Assembly: GCF_001269345.1 (NCBI RefSeq)
Contig: NZ_CXOP01000001.1
Location: 186,001-250,000 of the forward strand
Direction of reading: 5' to 3'
Length of the DNA stretch: 64,000 bases
From: Limnohabitans sp. 2KL-27
GTDB taxonomy: Bacteria; Pseudomonadota; Gammaproteobacteria; Burkholderiales; Burkholderiaceae_C
The notes under the pieces are model-generated. The model was not told the origin of the DNA, did not search any database, and saw only the letters and a list, made by a program, of their open reading frames with translations. The position numbers were made by a program, and so were the translations under genes. Positions 43,274 through 51,225 of the stretch are shown here, one piece after another. How positions within the stretch are numbered: position 1 is the stretch's first letter; the number at the start of each line of letters is the position of its first letter.

Positions 43274-44596
43274 TCAGTAGGTTTCGAGGTGCAAACGGCC
43301 TTCTTTTTTGAGCGCAGCGCCCACAGTATCCCAATCGAGCCCGGCGTTCTGTGCGATGTCTCGCAAGGCCATGACCACGCCCTCTTCCATGCTCTTGAGG
43401 CCGCACACATAAAAACAGGTGTTGGGGTCCTTGAGCTGGGCCGCGATGTCGGCCGCGCGCTCGCGCATGGCGTCTTGCACATAACGCTTGGGCTTGCCCA
43501 CCTCGCGCGAGAACGCGAACTCGGTGTCGATGAAATCTTTGGGCAGGTTGTTCAGCGGACCAAAGTACGGCAATTCAGCAGGCGTGCGGGCCCCAAAAAA
43601 CAGCATGAGTTTGCCGCCCTCGAACTTGCCGCTGGCGCGCAGGCGGCGACGCCATTCGGTCATGGCGCGCATGGGGGCCGAGCCCGTGCCGGTGCAGATC
43701 ATGACGATGTTGCTCTTGGGGTGGTTGGGCATGAGGAAGCTCGCGCCAAACGGTCCAATCACCTGCACTTTTTCACCCACATTCAGATCGCACATGAAGT
43801 TGGAGGCCACGCCACGCACGGGTTTTCCGTCGTGGTCTTCAAGCACGCGCTTGATGGTCAGCGACAGGTTGTTGTGGCCGGGGCGCTCGCCATTGCGGGG
43901 GCTGGCGATCGAGTACTGGCGGGCATGGTGGGGTTTACCGTTGGCATCCATCCCGGGCGGAATGATGCCGATCGACTGGCCTTCGAGCACCGGGAAAGGC
44001 AGGCTGCCGAAGTCCAGCACGATGTGGTGGGTGTCGTAGTCTTGCTGACCATCGAGTTTGCCCACTTCGGTCACACGCAAGTTACCGGTCACGGTAGCGG
44101 TGATGGTTTTGTCTTGTGCCTTAGGTCCATACAGGTTGGTGTAGGCGTGGGCCGCAGACCAAGGGGGGATGGTCGCGCCGAACTGGGCCGAGTTAAATCC
44201 CGAGGCTGCGGCGGTACTGACGGCCGACGAAGACGATGCTGCAGCTTGCACGGCAGCTTGGGCTTCTTGCTGTGCCAGACCGGCATCGCCACCCGTGTCA
44301 CCTGTTGCTTCGGCCAATTCTTCGGCGCTCAGTTCAGCGGGCAGGTCGAACCACTTGAGTTGTTCTTCGATGCTGTAGGCCTTGGCCTTGGGCACCATGC
44401 GCCAGTTGTCAATCGAGCCTGTGGGGCATGGCGAGATGCAGTCCATGCAACCGTTGCAGATGTCGGCCTTGACGACGTAGTTGAGTGAGTCGTGCGTGAT
44501 CGCTCCCACAGGACAGATGGCTTCGCAGGTGTTGCAGCGGATGCAAATTTCCGGGTCGATCAGGTGTTGTTTGATCAGCGTGGCTTCGGTGCTCAT
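43274..44596 (-). CDS. boxA: benzoyl-CoA 2,3-epoxidase reductase subunit BoxA
   Basis: A 440-residue iron-sulfur flavoprotein. Two [4Fe-4S] groups open it: [14 protein letters not shown] (about residues 18-31) and [14 protein letters not shown] (about 48-61). After a low-complexity Ala/Ser linker (about 90-140) comes a ferredoxin-NADP reductase module: [12 protein letters not shown] binds [17 protein letters not shown] and [12 protein letters not shown] bind NADPH. BoxA passes electrons from NADPH to BoxB. Its gene lies 459 bp downstream of boxB, a gap filled with three palindromes, and is followed after 5 bp by the NAD-type formate dehydrogenase genes. Confidence 0.96.
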   Translation of the reverse strand: MSTEATLIKQHLIDPEICIRCNTCEAICPVGAITHDSLNYVVKADICNGCMDCISPCPTGSIDNWRMVPKAKAYSIEEQLKWFDLPAELSAEELAEATGDTGGDAGLAQQEAQAAVQAAASSSSAVSTAAASGFNSAQFGATIPPWSAAHAYTNLYGPKAQDKTITATVTGNLRVTEVGKLDGQQDYDTHHIVLDFGSLPFPVLEGQSIGIIPPGMDANGKPHHARQYSIASPRNGERPGHNNLSLTIKRVLEDHDGKPVRGVASNFMCDLNVGEKVQVIGPFGASFLMPNHPKSNIVMICTGTGSAPMRAMTEWRRRLRASGKFEGGKLMLFFGARTPAELPYFGPLNNLPKDFIDTEFAFSREVGKPKRYVQDAMRERAADIAAQLKDPNTCFYVCGLKSMEEGVVMALRDIAQNAGLDWDTVGAALKKEGRLHLETY

Positions 44597-44651
44597 GTCT
44601 TTGACTTTCTTATATTTGGTGTTTTATGTCTGTGGTCTGCGAGGTCCGCAA

Positions 44652-44721
44652 CGGAATGGCTTGGGGCCGGGCACCTCATACGGAGTACCGGAAAATCGGT
44701 GCCCGGCCCCAAGCCATTCCG
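44652..44721. repeat. palindromic element 1 in the boxB-boxA gap
   Basis: A perfect 24-bp inverted repeat (arms 44652-44675 and 44698-44721, ending in GGGCACC and starting GGTGCCC) around a 22-nt loop containing TCATACGGAGTACCGGAAAA. The loop is related to those of elements 2 and 3, but in the opposite orientation. The stem sequence is mostly its own. No T tract follows on either strand, so it is not a standard terminator. Confidence 0.9.
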
Positions 44722-44784
44722 TCGCTCTGAGCCTGCTTCAACGCTCAGAGTCTACTGGGACCCTGATCGCTCAGCACACCCATG

Positions 44785-44860
44785 TCATTGAAAGGGCAAG
44801 GGGCGGGTGACGATTTTCGGTACCCCGTCATGAGGAACCCGCCCCTTGCCCTTTCGATGA
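44785..44860. repeat. palindromic element 2 in the boxB-boxA gap
   Basis: A 24-bp stem with one G-U-type pair (arms 44785-44808 and 44837-44860; AAGGGGCGGGT / ACCCGCCCCTT at the loop end) around a 28-nt loop containing GACGATTTTCGGTACCCCGT. The loop is shared with element 3, while the outer half of the stem differs. Confidence 0.9.
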
Positions 44861-44932
44861 CCGCCTCCAATCAATGCAGAACATAGAAACGACCAGCCAC
44901 ACAGCCACCAACAGACGCTCAACAAACACCAT

Positions 44933-45010
44933 GCAGTTGACAGGGGACGGGGCGGGTGACGATTTCTGGTACCCCAGTATGAGGAACCCGCCCCTTCCTC
45001 TGTCAACTGC
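44933..45010. repeat. palindromic element 3 in the boxB-boxA gap
   Basis: A 25-bp stem with one mismatch and one G-U-type pair (arms 44933-44957 and 44986-45010; GCAGTTGACAG outside, GGGGCGGGT inside) around a 28-nt loop containing GACGATTTCTGGTACCCCAG. With elements 1 and 2 it occupies roughly half of the 459-bp intergenic region; nothing else was recognised there. Confidence 0.9.
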
Positions 45011-45055
45011 CGCCCCCGTAACGAAACAGAGACAGCAGTCAAATCGGAAGATCAA

Positions 45056-46483
45056 TCAATTGAAGCGGACGTAATCAAAGTCCACAGGTTGACGGTTGAT
45101 GCCCATGACGGGTGGCGCGATCCAGTTGGCGAACTTGCCGGGCTCAACGCAGCGACCCATCAGGCTGGCCACATAAGCGCGGTCTTCGTTGGTGGGCAAC
45201 CACTCGCCCACTTGGGCCATCCACTCGGCGTCGGTCACCACACGGCCATCGGGCGTGATCTTGGCACCAGACAAAGAACCGATGTTGCGGTGGAAAGCCT
45301 TGTGCGGCGCCGTCAAGGTGAAAGGAATGCCGGCCTTGCTGATCACGCGGTTCCAGCGGTCGATGCCGCCTTTGGAGTCGGTGATGTAGTCGTCGCGCAG
45401 CACTTCGTTCAATGCGTTGAGCATCGGCACTTCTTTTTCGACCAGTTTGCCGTCTTCGACCGACAAGATCTTGTAGCTGTTGCCCTTGAGCACGTGGTCA
45501 TCACCACGTTTGCCCTCTTCGTAACGGCCCTTCAAGCCCGAGCTGTAGAAAGTGGCGGCGTTGGACGACTGGTCGGCGCCAAACAGGTCGATGGTCACCG
45601 AGAAATGGAAGTTGATGTAGCGCTGGATGGTGGGCAGGTCGATCACGCCGGCGGCACGCAACTTGCCCACGTCGTCGGTCTTGAGCTGGTTCATCACGTC
45701 CACCGTGCGCTGGATGGTGCGACTCACGCCGGACTCGCCCACAAACATGTGGTGCGCCTCTTCGGTCAGCATGAACTTGGTGGTGCGGGCCAGGGGGTCG
45801 AAAGCCGACTCGGCCAGAGCGCACAGCTGGAACTTGCCGTCGCGGTCGGTGAAGTAGGTGAACATGAAGAAGGACAACCAGTCGGGGGTCTTCTCGTTGA
45901 AGGCCTGCAAGATGCGGGGGTTGTCTTCGTTGCCGCTGTTGCGTTGCAGCAGGGCGTCGGCTTCTTCACGGCCGTCCTTGCCGAAGTATTTGTGCAACAG
46001 GTACACCATGGCCCACAGGTGGCGGCCTTCTTCGACGTTGATCTGGAACAGGTTGCGCAGGTCGTACATGCTGGGGGCTGTCAGGCCCAGGTGGCGCTGC
46101 TGCTCCACCGATGCGGGTTCGGTGTCACCTTGTGTGACGATGATGCGGCGCAGGTTGGCGCGGTGTTCGCCAGGCACGTCTTGCCAGGCTTTTTCGCCAA
46201 TGTGGTCACCAAAGTGAATCTTGCGGTCTTGCTCGCCAGGGTTCAGAAACACCCCCCAACGGTAGTCGCGCATTTTGACGTGGCCAAACTGGGCCCAGCC
46301 TTGTGGGTCCACGCTCACGGCGGTACGCAGGTACACGTCCATGTCGGTGGAGCCTTCGGGGCCCATGTCGTCCCACCAGTTGATGAAGTTGGGCTGCCAC
46401 TGCTCCAAGGCACGTTGCAGCGTGCGGTCTTCGCTCAGGTTGACGTTGTTGGGGATTTTTTCGCTGTAGTTGATACCGGACAT
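45056..46483 (-). CDS. boxB: benzoyl-CoA 2,3-epoxidase oxygenase subunit BoxB
   Basis: A 475-residue class I di-iron monooxygenase. It adds one oxygen atom to the ring of benzoyl-CoA to give 2,3-epoxybenzoyl-CoA, with electrons from BoxA. Conserved blocks include QPNFINWWDDMGPEGS (about residues 29-44), NVEEGRHLWAMVYLLHKYFG (about 149-168, with the E-x2-H iron motif) and LTEEAHHMFVGESGV (about 239-253, with E-x-x-H). The length is normal for the family. It lies between boxC (upstream, 89 bp) and the palindrome-filled gap before boxA. Confidence 0.97.
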   Translation of the reverse strand: MSGINYSEKIPNNVNLSEDRTLQRALEQWQPNFINWWDDMGPEGSTDMDVYLRTAVSVDPQGWAQFGHVKMRDYRWGVFLNPGEQDRKIHFGDHIGEKAWQDVPGEHRANLRRIIVTQGDTEPASVEQQRHLGLTAPSMYDLRNLFQINVEEGRHLWAMVYLLHKYFGKDGREEADALLQRNSGNEDNPRILQAFNEKTPDWLSFFMFTYFTDRDGKFQLCALAESAFDPLARTTKFMLTEEAHHMFVGESGVSRTIQRTVDVMNQLKTDDVGKLRAAGVIDLPTIQRYINFHFSVTIDLFGADQSSNAATFYSSGLKGRYEEGKRGDDHVLKGNSYKILSVEDGKLVEKEVPMLNALNEVLRDDYITDSKGGIDRWNRVISKAGIPFTLTAPHKAFHRNIGSLSGAKITPDGRVVTDAEWMAQVGEWLPTNEDRAYVASLMGRCVEPGKFANWIAPPVMGINRQPVDFDYVRFN

Positions 46484-46572
46484 GAGAGTCTCCAGAAATG
46501 AAAAGCAACGGTGGGGTCAAATTTCGGTTGCAGCGCGGACCACCGGGCACCACGCAGCACAACGCAAAAACA

Positions 46573-48231
46573 TCAAACGCGGTTCATGTCGAACTGGACT
46601 TTTTCGCCCTTGCCGTAGACCTTCAGGGCACCTTTTTCGCCGACGGCGTTGGGGCGCTGGAAGATCCAGTTCTGCCATGCGGTCAAACGACCGAAAATGC
46701 GGGTGGCCATGTTTTCCTTTTGGGCAAAACGCAGGTTGGCTTCCAAACCGGTCAGGGCGTCCGGCGACATGGACGAACGCTCTTCCAAGGCCAGACGGAT
46801 CTCGTCGGACCAATCGATGTCGTCCGGTGCAGCCGTGACCAGGCCCAGGGCCAGAGCGGCGTCGGCATCGAGTGCTTGGCCAATGGCGCCGCGAGCGGCT
46901 TCCATGGCAGGCACTTCTTCATAAAAGCGGCGCTGAAGGCGGGTCTGGTCGTTGACCATGGGGAAAAAGCCGAAATTCATCTCGCTCAATTGGATTTTGG
47001 GGGCCTTGGCGGCATCGTCAGGCAAAGCCAGCATGTATGCGCGGTCGGCGCAGAAAGCCAGCTCGGCGAGTGTGCCGACAAAGCATGTCCCCTCTTCGAT
47101 CAGGGCGAACAGGCTGCGCGAAGACACGTCCATGCGCGCCAGTGTGCGGCGCAGGTGGCCTATAGTTTCGCGCACCAACCAGTGGTCTTTGTGGGCCAGC
47201 AAGGTCGCGTCAGACGCCAACACGGCGGCGGCATCGCCCGATGTTTTGAGTACCCAAGTGCCGATGTCGAGTTCGTTGGTGCGCATGTGCAAGATGGCGT
47301 CGTCGAGTTCGCGCACCATCTGCAGCGGCCACCAGTTCACGCCGGCGGCTTCGATGCCGGCGATGTCGGTGGGCTGCGCTGTGGCGGGGGCCTTGACGGT
47401 GAAGGTGGCGATGCGCTTGGCGCGGTCGATTTCCACGGTGACGTTGGTGTAAGTCAGGGCATCGGCCGCAATGCTGCGGTTCAGGGGGGTCAATTCAACG
47501 CCTTTGACGCCTGCGGTGCGAATGCTGCCGGCAGCCAGTTTTTTGGCACGGGTTTGCACGGCTTCCTTGAACACAGCAGGCTTGGCGATCGCATCGACCA
47601 GACGCCAGTCCACGGCTTTTTGACCGCGAACGCCTTCCACGCTGGTGCAGAAGATGTCGGCCAGGTCGTGGCGCACATGGCGCTTGTCGGTCACGCGGGT
47701 CAGGCCACCGGTGCCGGGCAAGACGCCGAGCAGGGGGACTTCGGGCAGCGACACGGCGCTGGAGCGGTCGTCCACCAGCACGATGTCGTCGCAAGCCAGG
47801 GCCAGCTCGTAGCCGCCGCCAGCGCAGGCACCATTCAAGGCAGCGACGAATTTCAGGCCGTCGTGCTTGCTGGAGTCTTCAATGCCGTTGCGGGTTTCAT
47901 TGGTAAACTTGCAGAAGTTCACTTTCCAGCCGTGGGTGGACACACCCAGCATGAAGATGTTGGCACCGGAGCAGAACACGCGGTCCTTCAAACTGGTCAC
48001 CACCACCGTGCGCACTTCGGGGTGCTCGAAACGGATGCGTTGCAGCGCGTCGTGCAGTTCGATGTCCACACCCAGGTCATAGCTGTTGAGCTTGAGCTTG
48101 TAGCCAGGGCGGATGCCGGCGTCTTCGTTGATATTGATCGACAAGGTCGCAATCTCGCCATCAAAAGCCAGGTTGATGTGCTTGTATTGAGAAGGGTTGG
48201 TTTGGTAGTCAACCTGGAAAGCTTGCGTCAT
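46573..48231 (-). CDS. boxC: 2,3-epoxybenzoyl-CoA dihydrolase BoxC
   Basis: A 552-residue enoyl-CoA hydratase superfamily protein with two crotonase-like regions. RTVVVTSLKDRVFCSGANIF and GYELALACDDIVLVDD, then PEVPLLGVLPGTGGLTRVTD (about residues 147-166), are the signatures of the N-terminal catalytic part. BoxC opens the epoxide with two waters, releasing formate and 3,4-dehydroadipyl-CoA semialdehyde (known for the Azoarcus enzyme). It is the first gene of the box operon and starts 72 bp downstream of the proposed promoter -10 element. The formate product ties it to the formate dehydrogenase genes downstream. Confidence 0.96.
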   Translation of the reverse strand: MTQAFQVDYQTNPSQYKHINLAFDGEIATLSININEDAGIRPGYKLKLNSYDLGVDIELHDALQRIRFEHPEVRTVVVTSLKDRVFCSGANIFMLGVSTHGWKVNFCKFTNETRNGIEDSSKHDGLKFVAALNGACAGGGYELALACDDIVLVDDRSSAVSLPEVPLLGVLPGTGGLTRVTDKRHVRHDLADIFCTSVEGVRGQKAVDWRLVDAIAKPAVFKEAVQTRAKKLAAGSIRTAGVKGVELTPLNRSIAADALTYTNVTVEIDRAKRIATFTVKAPATAQPTDIAGIEAAGVNWWPLQMVRELDDAILHMRTNELDIGTWVLKTSGDAAAVLASDATLLAHKDHWLVRETIGHLRRTLARMDVSSRSLFALIEEGTCFVGTLAELAFCADRAYMLALPDDAAKAPKIQLSEMNFGFFPMVNDQTRLQRRFYEEVPAMEAARGAIGQALDADAALALGLVTAAPDDIDWSDEIRLALEERSSMSPDALTGLEANLRFAQKENMATRIFGRLTAWQNWIFQRPNAVGEKGALKVYGKGEKVQFDMNRV

Positions 48232-48277
48232 GTGGGTGTCTCCGTTGAAGAAGGTGGGTCTTGATTTCGGTCAAAAA

Positions 48278-48376
48278 TGCATTTCAGTGCATGTTGCATT
48301 GAATTTTATTGCAGGTTATTCGGTCCCGCAACATGCACTTTAATGCATTTACTAAGTATTTACCCTAGGAAATGCA
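48278..48376 (-). promoter_or_regulatory. box operon promoter framed by TGCA operators
   Basis: On the minus strand TTGCGG (48326-48331), a 17-bp spacer and TAAAAT (48303-48308) form a good sigma-70 promoter for boxC. TGCA occurs seven times in 99 bp. Two pairs have exactly the form TGCA-N6-TGCA: 48278-48291 and 48334-48347. Single TGCA sites lie at 48295, 48310 and 48373. The upstream pair touches the -35 element, and the downstream pair covers the expected start region. TGCA-based operators are known for BzdR/BoxR-type regulators, so repression by BoxR is the likely mode. Confidence 0.8.
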
Positions 48377-48391
48377 TTTTTCTTCCACGCT

Positions 48392-49315
48392 TCAATTCGG
48401 CAGCGTCAAATGCTGGCGAACCGAAGTACGCAAGGCCGCAAAGGCCTGGTCTTCATTCCGCCCACTGGTGTTGATAGCCATGTCCGCCTTGGAATAGAAG
48501 GCCGCTCGCCCTTCCAGAATGCGCTTGAGGTCTTCCATGGCTTCGCGGCTGCCGGCCATGGGGCGCATGTCGCCCTGTGCCGCCACGCGGCCCATGTGGT
48601 CGGACGCATCGGCTTGCAGCCACACGGTGGTGCAGTGCGAGAGCAGCAAATTGAAGTTGGCCGAATCCGACACCAGGCCGCCCGGCGTGGCGATGACCGC
48701 TTCGGGGTAAATCTGGATCGACTCTTCGAGTGCACGGCGCTCGTAACGGCGGTAGGCGTTGGCGCCATAGAGGTTGTGGATCTCGCTGATCTGGCAACCG
48801 GCAAACTGCTCGATCTCGCGGCTCAGCTCAATGAAGGGAAAGCCCAGATCGTCGGCCAGGCGCTGGCCCAGCGCGGTTTTTCCAGCGCCACGCAAACCGA
48901 TCAGGGCGATGCGGTTTTTGCGTTCTTGCGCATTGCCACCTTCGCCAAACATCTCGCTCAGTTGCACACGGGCCCGGCGCAAATCGGCCTCACTGCGCTT
49001 TCCCAATAACTCGCGGATCAGCAGCCACTCGGGCGAGGTGGTGGTCACGTCACCCAGCAACTCGGCCAGCGAGCATTGCAAAGCATTGGCCACTTGCAAC
49101 AGCACCAAGACCGACACATTGCCCGTGCCGTATTCCAGATTGGCCAAATGCCGCTCAGACACATCGGCCGCCACCGCCACAGCGCGGCGCGTCATGCCCT
49201 TGCGCGAGCGCAGTGTGCGCACCCGCTCGCCCAGCGATTCCAAAAACGGGCTGCGCTTGCTGTCTGCGTCCTGCGCGTTTGTCTCCACCTGCACCGATTC
49301 CTCTTGTGATGCCAT
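48392..49315 (-). CDS. boxR: BoxR-type regulator: XRE helix-turn-helix plus shikimate kinase-like domain
   Basis: 307 residues from the ATG at 49315 (MASQEESVQVETNAQ). The frame extends 17 codons upstream, but MASQ fits the family start. Residues about 30-90 are an XRE HTH (ERVRTLRSRKGMTRRAVAV, SERHLANLEYGTGNVSVLVL). The C-terminal part resembles shikimate kinase: IALIGLRGAGKTALGQRLAD is a P-loop, followed by SREIEQFAG and YRRYERRAL. In Azoarcus, BzdR and BoxR bind benzoyl-CoA through this domain and release their operators. It lies between the box operon and divergent boxD, each flank having TGCA-N6-TGCA sites. Confidence 0.94.
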   Translation of the reverse strand: MASQEESVQVETNAQDADSKRSPFLESLGERVRTLRSRKGMTRRAVAVAADVSERHLANLEYGTGNVSVLVLLQVANALQCSLAELLGDVTTTSPEWLLIRELLGKRSEADLRRARVQLSEMFGEGGNAQERKNRIALIGLRGAGKTALGQRLADDLGFPFIELSREIEQFAGCQISEIHNLYGANAYRRYERRALEESIQIYPEAVIATPGGLVSDSANFNLLLSHCTTVWLQADASDHMGRVAAQGDMRPMAGSREAMEDLKRILEGRAAFYSKADMAINTSGRNEDQAFAALRTSVRQHLTLPN

Positions 49316-49369
49316 GCTCAACTTTCTCCCATTGATTAGGGAAAACCCTTTAATTTCAACAAACACAAA

Positions 49370-49412
49370 ACATGCACTTTAATGCATACTCACGAACACG
49401 CAAAATAATGCA
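49370..49412. promoter_or_regulatory. BoxR operator in the boxR-boxD divergent region
   Basis: ACATGCACTTTAATGCAT at 49370-49387 is identical to 48331-48348 upstream of boxC, and contains TGCA-N6-TGCA. A further TGCA lies at 49409-49412. Placed between boxR (minus) and boxD (plus), it could control both. I could not assign a -10/-35 pair with confidence here. Confidence 0.75.
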
Positions 49413-49523
49413 TCAATCCGTGTTTATACCGCCAACTGAACCCTGGGAACAGTTTTTTGTTGCATGCCACGGCATGTCAACACCCACAAAGCGCCTCAGG
49501 GCGCACCCGGAAAGAACTTGCAC

Positions 49524-51095
49524 ATGACCACCGCTTTGCTCCCCAACTTTTTCGCAGGCCGCTGGCAAACCGGCTCCGGCGCAGGCACGCCGATGTTTGA
49601 TCCGGTGCTGGGCACCGAACTGGCTCGTGTGTCCAGCTCGGGCATCGACTTGGCCGAGGGCTTTGCCTTTGCTCGCGAACAAGGCGGTGCGGCCCTGCGC
49701 GCCTTGAGCTACGGCCAGCGCGCAGCCCTCCTGACGAAAATCACCGAAGTGCTGCAAGCCCACCGCGATGCCTACTATGAGATCGCCACCGCCAACAGCG
49801 GCACCGTGGCCAAGGACTCGGGTGTGGACATCGACGGTGCCATCTTCACCCTGGGCTACTACGCCAAACAAGGCGCGGCCCTGGGCGACGCCACTCTGCT
49901 GCTGGACGGCCAACGCATCCGCATGGCCAAAGACCCAGCCTTTCAGACCCAGCACATCCAGGTGCCCACTCGCGGCGTGGCGCTGTTCATCAACGCTTTC
50001 AACTTCCCCAGCTGGGGCTTGTGGGAAAAAGCCGCCCCAGCCCTGCTCGCGGGCGTGCCCGTCATCATCAAGCCTGCCACCGCCACCGCTTGGTTGACCC
50101 AGCGCATGGTGAAAGACGTGGTCGACGCGGGTGTGCTGCCTGTGGGCGCGCTCTCGGTCATTTGCGGCTCGTCCGCTGGCCTGATGGACCAGTTACAGGC
50201 CTTTGACGTGGTCAGCTTCACCGGCTCGGCCGAGACAGGCCAAATCATCCGCAGCCACCGCGCCGTGACCGAGTTGTCGGTGCGTTGCAACATCGAAGCC
50301 GACAGCCTCAACAGCGCCCTGCTCTCGCCCGCCGCGACCGCAGACAGCGAAGCCTTCAAGCTGCTGGTGACCGAAGTCGCCCGCGAGATGACCGTCAAAT
50401 CGGGCCAGAAATGCACCGCAATCCGCCGCATTTTTGTGCCGCGTGCCTTGTACAAAGCCGCTTCAGAGGCCATTGGCGCACGCTTGGCCAAAACCACCGT
50501 GGGCAACCCGCGCAATGAGACCGTGCGCATGGGCTCATTGGTGAGCCAGGAACAAAAAGCCAGCGTGCTGGCGGGCCTGGCCCAGCTCAAAACCGAAGCC
50601 ACCGTGTTGTTCGATGGCAACGCAGCTGGCCTGGTGGACGCCGACGCATCGAGCGCTTGCGTGGCCCCGGTGCTGCTGGGCACCGAGTCGCCCATGACGG
50701 CCAAGGTCTTGCATGCGGTCGAGGTGTTTGGCCCCGTGTCCACCCTGATGCCTTACGACAGCATCGAAGAGGCCTACGCCATGATCCGCCGCGGCGAAGG
50801 CTCGCTGGTGTGTTCGGTCTACAGCGAAGACCACCTCTTCACCGCACAGGCCTCGGTCGAACTGGCCAGCAGCCATGGCCGGGTGCATGCGATTTCGCCC
50901 GACGTGGCGGCCCTGCACAGCGGCCACGGCAACGTGATGCCCATGAGCCTGCACGGCGGCCCCGGCCGCGCCGGAGGTGGCGAAGAATTGGGCGGCCTCA
51001 GGGCGCTCAACTTCTACCACTGTCGGACAGCCGTGCAGGGCAGCTCGCTGGCGCTGGATGCGCTGGCGGCTCAAGGCGCAGCCTTGCCCCTGTGA
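49524..51095 (+). CDS. boxD: 3,4-dehydroadipyl-CoA semialdehyde dehydrogenase
   Basis: 523 residues from the ATG at 49524 (MTTALLPNFFAGRW); the frame is open upstream, but this is the family start. It is an aldehyde dehydrogenase: VALFINAFNFPSWGLWEKAA is the cofactor-binding stretch, VSFTGSAETGQII the NAD(P) loop, and VKSGQKCTAIRRIFVP carries the catalytic Cys. It resembles the aldehyde dehydrogenase domain of PaaZ. It oxidises the BoxC product to 3,4-dehydroadipyl-CoA with NADP+ (known for the Azoarcus enzyme). It is divergent from boxR with a shared operator, and benzoate-CoA ligase follows after a REP pair. Confidence 0.93.
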   Translation: MTTALLPNFFAGRWQTGSGAGTPMFDPVLGTELARVSSSGIDLAEGFAFAREQGGAALRALSYGQRAALLTKITEVLQAHRDAYYEIATANSGTVAKDSGVDIDGAIFTLGYYAKQGAALGDATLLLDGQRIRMAKDPAFQTQHIQVPTRGVALFINAFNFPSWGLWEKAAPALLAGVPVIIKPATATAWLTQRMVKDVVDAGVLPVGALSVICGSSAGLMDQLQAFDVVSFTGSAETGQIIRSHRAVTELSVRCNIEADSLNSALLSPAATADSEAFKLLVTEVAREMTVKSGQKCTAIRRIFVPRALYKAASEAIGARLAKTTVGNPRNETVRMGSLVSQEQKASVLAGLAQLKTEATVLFDGNAAGLVDADASSACVAPVLLGTESPMTAKVLHAVEVFGPVSTLMPYDSIEEAYAMIRRGEGSLVCSVYSEDHLFTAQASVELASSHGRVHAISPDVAALHSGHGNVMPMSLHGGPGRAGGGEELGGLRALNFYHCRTAVQGSSLALDALAAQGAALPL

Positions 51096-51101
51096 CCCTG
51101 A

Positions 51102-51167
51102 AGGAAGCTGCTCCTGCAGTCGAATGTGGGTTCATTGAGCATTCGGTCGCAGGGGCGACCTCCCACA
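51102..51167. repeat. two REP hairpins between boxD and benzoate-CoA ligase
   Basis: 51102-51126 (AGGAAGCTGCTCCTGCAGTC + GAATG) is a diverged unit. 51140-51167 (CATTCGGTCGCAGGGGCGAC + CTCCCACA) is a good one. They belong to the family around the RAYT gene 29 kb away. They lie 7 and 45 bp after the boxD stop and could affect co-expression of the ligase. Confidence 0.8.
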
Positions 51168-51225
51168 AAAACCTGACACGCAAAACCACATTTTCACCAC
51201 ACTGGACACCCCGAGGAGACAAAAA

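Noticed and set aside
44652..45010. The boxB-boxA palindromes as plain intrinsic terminators
   Set aside because: No T tract follows any stem on either strand, stems are unusually long (24-25 bp), and the loops are conserved, which terminators do not need.
44785..45055. Small open frames of 75-85 codons inside the palindromic region
   Set aside because: They consist of palindrome arms and have no ribosome site or domain; chance frames.
48746..48757. ops-like GGCGGTAGGCGT on the + strand within boxR
   Set aside because: The TG at the last two positions is missing, it is antisense to the gene, and it is not in a leader of a co-directional operon.
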